The notes beneath the pieces were generated by a model. The model worked only from the letters and a program-made list of their open reading frames with translations. It did not search any database and was not told the DNA's origin. Below, piece by piece: positions 29,581 to 39,849 of a stretch of DNA of 64,000 nt; position 1 is the stretch's first letter, and each line of letters begins with the position of its first letter. The position numbers and the translations under genes were made by a program. Origin of the DNA: Isochrysis galbana (taxonomy: Eukaryota; Haptophyta; Isochrysidales; Isochrysidaceae); assembly GCA_018136815.1 (NCBI GenBank), contig CM030934.1, positions 1,688,695-1,752,694 on the forward strand, in the 5' to 3' direction.

Positions 29581-30031
29581 TATCGCACTGGCTGCCAGGG
29601 AGCAGCCAGGGCGGCAACAAAAAGCAGTAAGGTCATGACAGACAGTGAGAGAGACAGTGCTACAGGGAACAAAGAAGGAATCAAGGATTTAGGGAATCGG
29701 CGAGTATTGCCTTAGTATGAGCCGATGAAGCGTCGTGAGTGTTGATGAAGGTGAGATTCCTTAGGTGCACTAAGTCGATCTAGAGTGAGCTGAGATCCCC
29801 AAGATGAAGGCGAGGTCTAGAAGTCGATGTGCAAATGACTCGGGAACCCTAAGAACTCGATGTGCATCAACTGCAGATGATAATGTAGAGAAGAGTCCAG
29901 AAGGTGGTGCACATGATGAAAGAGGCTGATGACTTGATGAAAAGGAATCTGGCAGACAAAGTTATCGGTAAAGACGATTCTATCGGTAAGGACCAATGGG
30001 TTGTGTTGGCAGATGACGGCACTCTGTGATA
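29581..30031 (-). repeat. Copia 3' LTR
   Basis: 451 bp, starts TATCGCACTGG and ends CTCTGTGATA on the + strand; identical by eye to 36319-36769. Confidence 0.97.
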
Positions 30032-30045
30032 CCCCCCCATAAGGC
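30032..30045 (-). other. Copia polypurine tract
   Basis: Minus strand CCTTATGGGGGGG directly abuts the 3' LTR, the position of the plus-strand primer. Confidence 0.7.
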
Positions 30046-30137
30046 GAGCACGGAGGGTGAGGCTTAGATACAGAGGATAAAGGTAGAAGAATGGAGAATG
30101 CCTTGCATGACAGTCGTAATACTCGGAGTGGTGTATG

Positions 30138-33100
30138 TCACTGGAGCTTTTCGTCAGAGGCAGTCTTAGAGGCAGACGTCCCTGCCGTAGCTTCTTCGGC
30201 GGAACTTGAATTTGAACTCGTCAGACTTTGTGCAATGATGGATGCGCAGTCGTTTAGAAGGGATAGGAGACGGCAGAAGGGAGCGGGCCCAAGGGGCTTG
30301 GTGAGGATGTCAGCAAGCATAAGGTTACCGGGGACATGTCGCATAGCGAGGGCGTGTTTTGCAACGAGGTCGCGGAGGAAAGCTGCGGCGCGCATTATGT
30401 GCTTGGTCTTTTTGAAGGCAACGGGGTCGAGGGACATGTTGATGGCAGACTTGGAGTCGGAGCACAGAAGGGTAGGGCCATCCGGCGGGAGAGATAGGTC
30501 GACAAGCAAATCCCGGACGAAGAGGATGTCGCGGGCAGCAAGCATGGCACCGAAGTACTCGGCCTCGGCGCTCGACAACGAGACGGATCGTTGGGTCTTG
30601 GAGAACCAGTGGACAGGACAGCCGTACAGAAAAAAGATGGCGCCCGTACAAGAGAAGCGAGATTCCCAATTCGAGTCGACATGGACTAGAAAGGGTAGCG
30701 AGGGGTCTGGGCGAAAGAGCAGAGCGCAGGTGGAGGAGTCACGCACGTAGCAGAGGACGCGGACGGCAGCGGCGAAGTGCGTAGGACCAGGGTTGGTCAT
30801 GAAGCGCGAGAGCTGCGAGGCTGCATATGCGAGATCTGGCCTAGACATGTTAGCAAGCCAGAGGAGGCCCCCGACGATGGCCATATAGGTGTCGCGCTTG
30901 GAGGCCATAGATTCAAAAGCAGGAGAGCCAGGCGTGGGTGAATCAGACGGATCGAGGTGGAGGGCGCCGAGAGGGGATTTGAAGGTGCGTGTCGTAGTGC
31001 TAGATAGGAAAGCATCATGCCGTTGAAGGAGATCTGAGACGTAAAGACTCTGAGATAAGGTGAGGATCCGACGCGGACGGTCACGAGCCACGGCAACATT
31101 GAGGATCCACGAGAGTTCGCCCTTGTCTTCAATGGGAAACCTATCGCCGAGATCGTGGACGAAACGAGCGCGGAGGCCGGAGTCATTATCGACGATGAGG
31201 GCGTCGTCCACGTACACCAGCACCCAAAGCAAAGACGAGCCGCTGGTGAAGATGTAGAGACAGACATCGATAGTGGAGCGCGTGAAGCCCCACTTCAAGA
31301 GGAAGGAGGTGAGAAGCTCGGCCCATTCGCGCCCAGCTTGACGGAGGCCATAGATTGAGCGCAATAATTTGCATACGAGACGAACCCCGCGACAGTCACG
31401 AGGCGGGAGGCCAGGTGGCATGCGCATGAAGAGGGGTTGTGGAAGAGTGGCTTGCAGGTAAGCTTGGCGGACGTCGATGGAGGACAAGTTGTAATCATGA
31501 GCGGTAGCGATGGCAAGCACGAGACGGATGGTAACCGTTTTGACCACGGTAGAGAAGATGCGGTCGAAATCGACTCCGTATCGTTGAGTATTGCCGTCGG
31601 CAACGAGACGGGCCTTGAATTTCTCGATGGAGCCGTCGGCTTTGCGTTTGACGGCGAAGACAAAATGGCAATGCATAAGGTTGGCGCCCTCGGGCATGGC
31701 GTCCTCGGGAACGCACTCCCAAGTGCGAAGTGCCATGAGGCCGCCGAGCTCCTTGTTGATAGCTACGCGCCAATAGTCGGCATGGGTGGACTGAAGCGCT
31801 TGACGGTACGTCTTGGGGACCGTCACATCCCCCATGTCGGCAACGACGGTGACGGCTTGAGCGAAGAGTGAATGGTCGCTACCGGCGTGAGCAAAAGGTG
31901 GACAGCTGTCGTCGGTAGTGAGCAGGTCGGAAGTAAAAGCAAAACATAAAGGATCAGTACGAGAACCGAACCCCATTGCTGCAGCACCAAGAGCAAAGAC
32001 TGCTGCAGCCTGAGCCATAGAGGCATTGTGCAACGCAGGTGTAACAGCAGAAGTGGTATTCATACCATGATGTTGTTGTTCGAGCTCGAGGAGGCGTGGG
32101 GAGCGACGAATCGCAGATGGTGCAGCAACAGGTGCAGGTACAGGAGTTGGAACGGGTGCAGGAGAGGGGGCAGGTGCAGAGGCAGCTGAATCATCGTCAT
32201 CCTCAAGCCAGCTGGGTCTAGGCTCATCCTTGAGGCCCGGGAACTGGTCCTCCCATACGCGGATCTTGGCTGCAACCATTACACTTTTGGAGTCGAGTAA
32301 GTAGACAACATGGCCAGGGCTCTCCTCAGAAGGCCCCATGTAGAGGCCATACCAACCTCTGTCGGCGAAGTGGCGATCGCCAACGCGTCGCGGCACGGGG
32401 GCAACGACGGCACAAAGGCAACCAAAAGCATATAGACAACGGATGTCAGGGGGGTGCCCAGTGAGGAGGTGATAAGGCGACAAGTTCCGGCGAGAAGGTC
32501 GTGGAAGCCTGTTGGTGATCCAAACCGCTGTCTGCATGGCAAAGGGATGAAAGGAAGGAGGGAGACCAGCAGCAGCAAGAAGGACGCGAGCTGTACCAAA
32601 AGTGACGCCCCACATACGTTCCACATGTGAGTTTTGTTGCGGCGTGTATTCTGATGAGTAGCTCACGCGGATACGACGGTGAGCGAGGAAGTCTCGGAAG
32701 TGATAGGAGAGGAAAGCGCTTCCCTTGTCGGATCGCACAATGGAGGGCTTGTATGTGCCGTCAAGGGAGCTAAGATGAGCGGCGACATCGGCAATGAATT
32801 GGCCAAGGGCTGAGGCGGCGACCTCGGCGGTCATGGCTCGCGCGGGCCATACCCGGGTGAAGCCGCTACCAGCATCCACAGTACCGCAGTAGCATGTGTA
32901 CTTGAAGAGGACGCTCTCCAAAAGTGGGCCGGCAAAGTCCATGTAGACCATGGCTCCGGGAGGCGGTTGGGCGTCAAGGGAAGTTGGGAGGCGGGAGAAA
33001 GGGGCGGCGCGCATGCGACCACGGACAACTGCTTCTGGCATGGGGAGGCCAGTCGGGGGGCGGTGGCAAGACAAGTTGTGACCAACGGTGGCGGTGGGCA

Positions 33101-36100
33101 CAAGCGACCATTGGTCAGCGTAAGGAAAACCGAGACGTCGATATAGCAGAGCGTGTGAGGCAAGATCTCCATGCGCCACAACGGCAACTGCCGAAGCAGA
33201 GGCAGCGGAGGGGCGACGTGGGTAGCGGACGGAGTGAGGACGAGTGTCAGAGGGTGCCACGAATCGCACTGGGATGCGAAACGCGGCCGAGTCATCGCGG
33301 ACACGTATGGGATGAGCGCCAGGAACATGGATGTAGCCGGCATCGAGGTCATGGCGGAAACCAAAAAGGTCTCGCATAACCCGTGTAGAATACAGTATAG
33401 TACTGCACTCAGCCAAGACAAGAACATTTGGAATTTCGTAGCATTCCCAAGTGTCGCCGACAAGAAGGTACACCAAAGCAATCCCAACCGCCTGGGCGAC
33501 AACGGGACCAGCAGCAGTGTCAACACCTAGGCGAGGGTGGGCATCCGTGATACGCCACAGGCAGTCAAGACGGCTAACCACCCAAAACGTAGCCATGGAG
33601 TCAACAAGGGCTTCTTCTTCAATCGGCGTCTTAGCCTCAGCCTCGGTCACAAGAAGGGGCAAGGGACCTTTGGCACAAAGGGCATAGCCAAAGGTTCGCA
33701 TGCTAGCAGTGTAGGCTTGGATGGCACCATTTGCATCATGTTGATCCGATGCAATGGCAGACGCCGCGGCATGGGCCTGGGTATAGGCCATGAGAGGAGT
33801 GCCACTTGTAGGAGGTGGCTGGTGTGGCGCCTGTGGTGTTTCAGGTGGATTTATTGCCGTAGGTGTAGGGGTAGTGGCAGCAGCAGCCTGGGCGTAGGTG
33901 GACGATGAGGTTGAAGCAGGCGCAGTTGCAACACGAGAGGCATCACGGTCGAGTAATTCGAGTGCACGTCGTGTGAGCCTAGAGCGAGTGCTGGAGGTCG
34001 TAGATGTCGATAAGCGGGGGCATATGTCTCCATGATGGTCAGCTCCACACCCGCGGCACTTGGCTGTGGGCTGTTTGCAAAATGGCCGATTGTGTGGGCC
34101 CAAACAACGAAGGCAAATGGGCTCACCCTTCGGCGGAGGACGCTCGCTTGACGGCCGACCTTTCCCTTTGGACGAGGATTTAGGTGCGGTGACGGCGAAA
34201 GCATGTGCAGCAGGACGTTGAGCCGAGAGCTCCGCACGAGTTTGACTGACATATTCTTCATAATGGTCCACAAAAGAGGTTAGCCGCCTGCCGCGTACGA
34301 ACTGTCGGAGTTGTGAGTAGGCCAAGGGGAGCGAATGATCAAAGAAAGCAATTAGGGTGGCATCGTCCGGAGGGGGTTTGCCCGTGCGCTTAATGCCCGC
34401 GACGGCCATATTGATGTTGTCATATTGGCGGCGTAGGTCGGTAAGATCGAGGCCAGCCCTAGCATCAATCACATGCGTCTGTGCCATGCCAAGGTAGTGA
34501 GCATAATCGGCAGCATCATCTTTCTTGGCGGCAAAGGTGGCACGCAGGTAGCGCAAGGCGCCCACACCATCGTTTGCATGGCCATGAAAGACGGACACAC
34601 GCAAGGATGATGGGAGGGCCTGGAGAAGGAGGCCATAAAGTCGGGCATTGAGAGTGTCATAGGACCGTTGCTTCTCCCCTTCCACATCTGGGCGGGTAAC
34701 ATCATCCTCAAGGAGGTAGATGGCACCTGTGAGCTTCCACGCGACGTAGCCGGAGAAGAGGATGGCCCATTCCATGTATTCAGACCTCTCGCCAGAGAAG
34801 GTGGGCAAAGTAGAAGCCTCTGAATTTGCCGGCGCACAAACGAAGGTGGGTAGCTGGGACAAAAGTAAGAGAAGCACCATGAAGGAGGGCCGAGGCGCTG
34901 AGAACCGAAATAACGGAGTAGACGACCTGACAAGACAGGCGGACTCGGCGCGAGCACGAATGCGTTGTGACTCCAAGAGATTTCGATGGCGTTCACGGGC
35001 TAGAAAAGCCGCATAGCCGGACTTCTTCTTCTTGAGTGGGAGAACTAGAGGAGCATCATCTTCTCCCCTCTCATCCGTGCTGCAGCGTTGATAGTAAGCG
35101 AAGCGCTCGGTTGCCCAGGTAAAGAGTTTCCGGGCACTGAGGTAGAGAGAGAAGGAGACCGAGAAAAGAGAGGTAGCCCAAGAGCTTAGTGGGTTGTAAA
35201 CTTTGTAGAGGGAGAGTGATAGGGTGCGACGGGCTGTATGGCGTACAACCGTAGAAGTTGCGAGCAACGTGACGAGCCAAGTATTGCCCCGAGTGCGCAG
35301 ATCTTTGGCAGCAACAAATGCGGCACAGACAGCAAAAGTGGTTGAGTGTCGCAGAAACGAGAAAGCCAAATGGCAGCAACCAAGGAGGCGATGGAGAGAC
35401 GCCATGAAGGCTCCAACATAGGAGATGGAGGGGAAGATAGCACGTGAGTGGCGGCGGCGTCGAGTGGCGGCGCGACGAGCAGCACGTGATGGGTGTAGAG
35501 GTCCAGGTGGGACAGCATGGAGGGCTCCATAGAATGACAGCTGGTCAAGAAGGGCCTGCAACCATGTATCAGAGAAGAGAAGTCCCAAAACTCCAACATA
35601 GGAGATGGAGGAGTAGATAGCACGTGAGTGGCGGCGGCGGCGAGTGACGGCGCGACGAGCGGCACGTGATGAGTGTAGAGGTCCAGATGGGACAGAATGG
35701 AGGGCTCCATAGAATGACAGCTGGTCAAGGAGGGCCTGCAACCATTTATCAGAGAAGAGAAGTCCACCCCATCCCAGAAGGGGGGGAGTGAGGGGTGGTG
35801 GCTGAAGTGAGAGTGAGAATTGCGTGCAAACGCGCGTAGGAGAGAGGTTTAGGAAACCGCGAGATTCCTCTTGCATGTTTATGATGGGGGAGAGATTTTC
35901 ACCAAAGCTAGAGACCTGAGACATAAGGGAAAGGATAGAGGGAGAGGAAACACCTCCTCCATGCCAAAGGGCCTTGGGGTGGAGATGTAAGAAAGGAAGA
36001 GTGGGACGATAAGGCGATGCGCTTGGGCGTTTTGGTGAACAGACGCCGGTGACGGCGTTCTTCGACACGAGTTCATCGCAGATTTTTGCAGAGGGCTCAC

Positions 36101-36422
36101 CCTGAGGCAGACAGAAGGGGCAGGGGAGGAAGAGGGCCCATCCCACTGCCCCCAAGGTCTCCCCCTTGGTGCAATGGGATGACGCTCGCTTGCGGTGAGG
36201 TGCGCATGCTGCAGTTCGACGCTCGTCGAGTGCGACGAGCGAGTGCGAGTCTGGCAGGGACAGGCAGGCAGGCATGGACAGAGGCATGGCAGTGGCACAC
36301 ACCTGGGTGGGAGCTCCATATCGCACTGGCTGCCAGGGAGCAGCCAGGGCGGCAACAAAAAGCAGTAAGGTCATGACAGACAGTGAGAGAGACAGTGCTA
36401 CAGGGAACAAAGAAGGAATCAA
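30138..36422 (-). CDS. Copia Gag-Pol polyprotein with long N-terminal leader
   Basis: 2094 codons without a stop. Residues 1-~510 form an Arg/Ser/Leu-rich leader with hydrophobic stretches and no known domain; the first ATG lies inside the 5' LTR. The Gag-like region runs from the internal Met at about 514 (MVLLLLLSQLPTF). Two zinc knuckles CX2CX3HX4C lie at about 767-800. The protease motif is VDSMATFWVV near 940 (DSM where DSG is usual). Integrase core residues: MDFAGPLL (about 1157), RSDKGSAF (about 1230) and QQNSHVERMWG (about 1260). RT has YVDDALIV near 1739. RNase H has VHVDSNW, SSAEAEYF and CSDSKSAINM near 1990. The gene order protease-integrase-RT-RNase H defines Copia. A 180-bp in-frame tandem duplication lies in the leader (35411-35590 and 35591-35770). 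Confidence 0.96.
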   Translation of the reverse strand: MIPSLFPVALSLSLSVMTLLLFVAALAAPWQPVRYGAPTQVCATAMPLSMPACLSLPDSHSLVALDERRTAACAPHRKRASSHCTKGETLGAVGWALFLPCPFCLPQGEPSAKICDELVSKNAVTGVCSPKRPSASPYRPTLPFLHLHPKALWHGGGVSSPSILSLMSQVSSFGENLSPIINMQEESRGFLNLSPTRVCTQFSLSLQPPPLTPPLLGWGGLLFSDKWLQALLDQLSFYGALHSVPSGPLHSSRAARRAVTRRRRHSRAIYSSISYVGVLGLLFSDTWLQALLDQLSFYGALHAVPPGPLHPSRAARRAATRRRRHSRAIFPSISYVGAFMASLHRLLGCCHLAFSFLRHSTTFAVCAAFVAAKDLRTRGNTWLVTLLATSTVVRHTARRTLSLSLYKVYNPLSSWATSLFSVSFSLYLSARKLFTWATERFAYYQRCSTDERGEDDAPLVLPLKKKKSGYAAFLARERHRNLLESQRIRARAESACLVRSSTPLFRFSAPRPSFMVLLLLLSQLPTFVCAPANSEASTLPTFSGERSEYMEWAILFSGYVAWKLTGAIYLLEDDVTRPDVEGEKQRSYDTLNARLYGLLLQALPSSLRVSVFHGHANDGVGALRYLRATFAAKKDDAADYAHYLGMAQTHVIDARAGLDLTDLRRQYDNINMAVAGIKRTGKPPPDDATLIAFFDHSLPLAYSQLRQFVRGRRLTSFVDHYEEYVSQTRAELSAQRPAAHAFAVTAPKSSSKGKGRPSSERPPPKGEPICLRCLGPHNRPFCKQPTAKCRGCGADHHGDICPRLSTSTTSSTRSRLTRRALELLDRDASRVATAPASTSSSTYAQAAAATTPTPTAINPPETPQAPHQPPPTSGTPLMAYTQAHAAASAIASDQHDANGAIQAYTASMRTFGYALCAKGPLPLLVTEAEAKTPIEEEALVDSMATFWVVSRLDCLWRITDAHPRLGVDTAAGPVVAQAVGIALVYLLVGDTWECYEIPNVLVLAECSTILYSTRVMRDLFGFRHDLDAGYIHVPGAHPIRVRDDSAAFRIPVRFVAPSDTRPHSVRYPRRPSAASASAVAVVAHGDLASHALLYRRLGFPYADQWSLVPTATVGHNLSCHRPPTGLPMPEAVVRGRMRAAPFSRLPTSLDAQPPPGAMVYMDFAGPLLESVLFKYTCYCGTVDAGSGFTRVWPARAMTAEVAASALGQFIADVAAHLSSLDGTYKPSIVRSDKGSAFLSYHFRDFLAHRRIRVSYSSEYTPQQNSHVERMWGVTFGTARVLLAAAGLPPSFHPFAMQTAVWITNRLPRPSRRNLSPYHLLTGHPPDIRCLYAFGCLCAVVAPVPRRVGDRHFADRGWYGLYMGPSEESPGHVVYLLDSKSVMVAAKIRVWEDQFPGLKDEPRPSWLEDDDDSAASAPAPSPAPVPTPVPAPVAAPSAIRRSPRLLELEQQHHGMNTTSAVTPALHNASMAQAAAVFALGAAAMGFGSRTDPLCFAFTSDLLTTDDSCPPFAHAGSDHSLFAQAVTVVADMGDVTVPKTYRQALQSTHADYWRVAINKELGGLMALRTWECVPEDAMPEGANLMHCHFVFAVKRKADGSIEKFKARLVADGNTQRYGVDFDRIFSTVVKTVTIRLVLAIATAHDYNLSSIDVRQAYLQATLPQPLFMRMPPGLPPRDCRGVRLVCKLLRSIYGLRQAGREWAELLTSFLLKWGFTRSTIDVCLYIFTSGSSLLWVLVYVDDALIVDNDSGLRARFVHDLGDRFPIEDKGELSWILNVAVARDRPRRILTLSQSLYVSDLLQRHDAFLSSTTTRTFKSPLGALHLDPSDSPTPGSPAFESMASKRDTYMAIVGGLLWLANMSRPDLAYAASQLSRFMTNPGPTHFAAAVRVLCYVRDSSTCALLFRPDPSLPFLVHVDSNWESRFSCTGAIFFLYGCPVHWFSKTQRSVSLSSAEAEYFGAMLAARDILFVRDLLVDLSLPPDGPTLLCSDSKSAINMSLDPVAFKKTKHIMRAAAFLRDLVAKHALAMRHVPGNLMLADILTKPLGPAPFCRLLSLLNDCASIIAQSLTSSNSSSAEEATAGTSASKTASDEKLQ
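36301..36318 (-). other. Copia primer-binding site
   Basis: Minus strand TGGAGCTCCCACCCAGGT begins immediately after the 5' LTR and starts with the TGG expected to pair with a tRNA 3' CCA end. I do not assign the tRNA. Confidence 0.75.
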
Positions 36423-36769
36423 GGATTTAGGGAATCGGCGAGTATTGCCTTAGTATGAGCCGATGAAGCGTCGTGAGTGTTGATGAAGGTGAGATTCCTT
36501 AGGTGCACTAAGTCGATCTAGAGTGAGCTGAGATCCCCAAGATGAAGGCGAGGTCTAGAAGTCGATGTGCAAATGACTCGGGAACCCTAAGAACTCGATG
36601 TGCATCAACTGCAGATGATAATGTAGAGAAGAGTCCAGAAGGTGGTGCACATGATGAAAGAGGCTGATGACTTGATGAAAAGGAATCTGGCAGACAAAGT
36701 TATCGGTAAAGACGATTCTATCGGTAAGGACCAATGGGTTGTGTTGGCAGATGACGGCACTCTGTGATA
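36319..36769 (-). repeat. Copia 5' LTR
   Basis: 451 bp; contains the first ATG of the polyprotein frame (36422), so the LTR promoter and leader overlap coding sequence. Confidence 0.97.
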
Positions 36770-36774
36770 AATAG

Positions 36775-38190
36775 TAACCCACTCCAAAACAATAATGACG
36801 ACGCCAAGAACCGCAGACGCGAGAGAAAAACCGCCCCTTCGGCGAGAGGCCGGCGATCATGCCAACCCGGAGGAAACGTCTCCCGAAACACACATAACGC
36901 AGGACGGGGAGTATTACGTCAACATCAAAGGCACATGGTATGAAGCTGAGCTCTCATACCTAGGCACGCCGATAATAGGGGAGAGAGTCACGAGCACCCC
37001 CGCAAACTTAGACACCTCTCCGCCGGCAAAATGGGGGGAAGGCTTCAAATCCAATAAGAGACTCGAATACCCGCTAGCGGACGAATACACAATAGACGGC
37101 GAAACGCCGCTCGATGCCACCGGAGTGGAACACCTAACCAAAGTCCTCCAACGAACGGACCGCAAAACCAAACGCCTAGCAGGACCGACCAAATGGAAGG
37201 AAAAACTCCAAATACCCGAGGACACATGGGCACACTTAGCCAAGCTCTACACCTCTCCGATGGTGACAGCGCGAGACATGCACCTACACTATAAACACAT
37301 CGCGCACAGACGAGTGGGCACGTACAACCGATTCCCCGGTAGAGACAGTACATGCCGCATATGCGGAAAAGCGGACGAGTCCTCTACGCACCTCGGCGAA
37401 TGCCGGGGGATAACCAACGTCTTAGCAGCGTTGAATAAACTTGCCAGATTCACACCCAAAGCGGAAAGAAACAGGAGCGAAACTATTATCGATAACCTGT
37501 TTATATTCCCAAAAGGGGACGCCCCGAAACCAATATACATACTTTACCTAGTAGCATGGAGGTACATCATTACAGACTTCTATAGAATCCACTACGAAGG
37601 AGTAGCATTCACGGAAGAATCAATACTGATAAAAACAATAGAACGATTCACTACACTGAGCAAAGCATTACTCTTCGCACGAGAAACCGACTCGGCAAGA
37701 ACCGCCCAGGCGGGTATGGGTAGACAACCCAAGAAGAGGATAGACTTAAGCGATCTAATTCCCGTCTACGACGCGAACGACAAGGGTGGGCTCAAACCCG
37801 GCAAGGAATTGGTGGAACTGGCCACCAAGCTGAAAATAGTACACGCCGTTGAGGAACTCAAAAACAACTAAACAAAAACGAACAAGCCATCAAAGCGAAG
37901 ACACAAAGGAACTACAGAGACGCCACGGTCCCGACAAAATCAAGATGAGAAAAGCGAGTCCGGGTGGACGGTCATACCAGGGGCAACGATTCAAAAGGCC
38001 TACCCGGCCCCCGCACTCCGAACCAGGTCTTAGGTAGCGCACCGAGACCGAACCCCGGAAACCAAAGAAAAAGGAATGAAGGGGGGCAGGGGAAGAGGTG
38101 GGGAAAGGGAACTTAAGGGCGGTGTTAGTAGAAGCGGGAGATCCCGTCAATAGTAGGTGTGTAGCCCAGAATCTTCAGATGTTTTTTTTT
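36775..38190 (+). mobile_element. LINE 3' half right of the Copia insertion
   Basis: The coding frame continues from 29580 as THSKTIMTTPRTADARE and runs to TAA at 37869-37871. Landmarks are YEAELSYLGTPIIG, SPPAKWGEGFKSNKRLEYPL, the zinc knuckle CRICGKADESSTHLGEC (CX2CX8HX3C) and LVAWRYIITDFYR. The C-terminus is typical of LINE ORF2 downstream of RT. The 3' UTR (37872-38190) ends GCCCAGAATCTTCAGATG plus ten T. Reverse copies of this UTR are dispersed in the window. Confidence 0.9.
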
Positions 38191-38639
38191 TGAGTAGAGC
38201 GCGTGGGACAGCCGTGGGCAGGCCCATACCGAGTAGCGAGTAGCGAGACGAGGGCTAGGTGTAGCATGGTCTTAGCGAGAGATCGGAGGACACCAACGCA
38301 CATAGGGACTATGAGCCCCTTCTACTACAAAGCTCCAGATAGTGTTTCCCATCTAGGGTCTCCTCCCTCCTCCTCTCCCCCCTCCCAGGTCGAGGCGAGA
38401 AGCGTTGCTCTTCCTCCCTATCCTTAGAACCGCCAGAATCACGTCGCCGCCCGTCCGTGCCCCCCCCCCCCCCCCCCCCCTCGCCATACCACGTGTTCCG
38501 CCCCCCCTCTTCCCTCTGATTATATTGGTACATGCAACTGTTTTACCTTTCTTCTCGCCTCCTGTGGGAGCAGGAGCAGTCGGGACGGACGTTTACGAGG
38601 GAAGAAGAGAGGGGCCCAAGGAGAGCGACTGCGCCACCG
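38191..38639. other. Upstream region of the RRM gene
   Basis: A C-run at about 38461-38480 lies 50 bp before the upstream ATG at 38532. No gene. Confidence 0.4.
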
Positions 38640-39849
38640 ATGCGCTCGCTGCTCAGCCTGCTCGCCCTGCTCGGCCCGGCCACGCTCCCCGTCGACGCCC
38701 TGGCCGCTGGCTGGAAACGGGTCTCCTCGTCAGGCGGTGGCGGCCGAGGCCTCGGCCCACCTAGAAATACGGACCGGCCCATCCGCAGACGCTCCAAGGC
38801 TGATTTTGCGGAGACTCGGATCTTTGTGGAGAACCTCAACTATGACACGACATGGACGGGGCTCAAGGAGCACTTCCTGTCCTACGGCTACCCAGTTGCC
38901 TACGTCTCTATTTCTGAGATGCCCTCGGGAGAGTCGAAAGGCTGCGGCTTGGTGCAGTTCGAGGAGCCAGAGGCTGCCACGGATGCCATCGAGCGAATGA
39001 CAGGGACTGAGCTCGACGGGCGTAGGATCAACTGTCGGCGCGATGTACAATCTGCGGACCGTCGTTCCAAAGGCGACCAAGAGAGTTGGAAAGATAAACC
39101 TTGGAATCGCGTGCCTGGCACGCTGGATGACACGAAGCAAATAGATGAGGAAGTGGTCAAGGATCTTTTAGCACGCCGTGATGCTGCACGCGAGATACAA
39201 GATTTTGTGACGGCTGATGCGCTGCTGGACAAGCTCGAAGATTTAGGTTAGACAAGCCCCGTCTACACCCCTCCATTGAAACTCCCGTAGATCTAGCTTT
39301 GTCCGTGGTAGGCGAATTCATTCTCACTTGGTCACCTGTCGACGTGGGGAATTTCTGAACCACTGTATTGTGCCTTCCCTTTCAGATGTCCATTTGGATG
39401 ATGCGCGGCGGCAACGGACGTGGTGGCTCGGTTGGCGTGCAGGCACCGAAGGATCGGACCGCGAAGTTGGGAGGAGTGGCAATCGGATGTCACGCGGTCG
39501 ACGCACCTGGTACAACTCATTAGAGGAGAATTGGCCGGATCGGGATAGCGGCCGCAATCCTGGTCGCAGCGAAGAAGTCGCAAACCGGCGTGGGTCTTCG
39601 CGTTTTACGAGCGGCGATCAGGACGGGCGTAGATCCGCTGAACAAGGAAGATATGGTGGCGTGAATCGCGGTGCCTCTGGAGGTGGCCGCAGTGCATTCA
39701 GCGGCTCGCAGAATGTAAAGCGTGGGGATTGGCAATGCAACGCCTGTGGTGCCAATGTGTTTGCCCGCAAGACCGAGTGCTTCAATTGCGGGGCGCCGCG
39801 TGGCAACGCAAAGGGATATTTCGGGTCCACAGATGACGAGTTCGATTAG
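38640..39849 (+). CDS. RNA-binding protein: RRM plus RanBP2-type zinc finger
   Basis: Exon 1 38640-39246, exon 2 39386-39849, 139-bp GT-AG intron (acceptor CCCTTTCAG), 356 residues. The join restores 'LEDL/DVHLDDARRQRTWW', the end of a helical 'ARxxAR..DF..AD.L...L' module seen at the C-terminus of many algal proteins and Cys-tRNA synthetases. The RRM lies at about 58-135 with RNP2 IFVENL and RNP1 KGCGLVQF. The RanBP2 finger is at about 313-340: W-Q-C-N-A-C...N...C-F-N-C. Residues 1-23 (MRSLLSLLALLGPATLPVDA) look like a signal peptide, so plastid or secretory-route targeting is possible. An in-frame ATG at 38532 would add 36 residues and hide that signal, so the start matters. The C-terminal half is Arg/Gly/Ser-rich. 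Confidence 0.88.

Larger units (their letters stand above)
29581..36769 (-). mobile_element. Complete Ty1/Copia LTR retrotransposon
   Basis: 7189 bp with two 451-bp LTRs, TSD AATAG at 29576-29580 and 36770-36774, a primer-binding site and a polypurine tract, and one uninterrupted polyprotein frame. By eye the LTRs are identical, so insertion was recent and the element may be active. It interrupts the ORF of a LINE on the opposite strand. LTR ends are TATC...GATA rather than TG...CA. Confidence 0.97.

Noticed and set aside
30091-30750. 219-residue plus-strand ORF at the Copia end
   Set aside because: Antisense of the Copia RNase H region.
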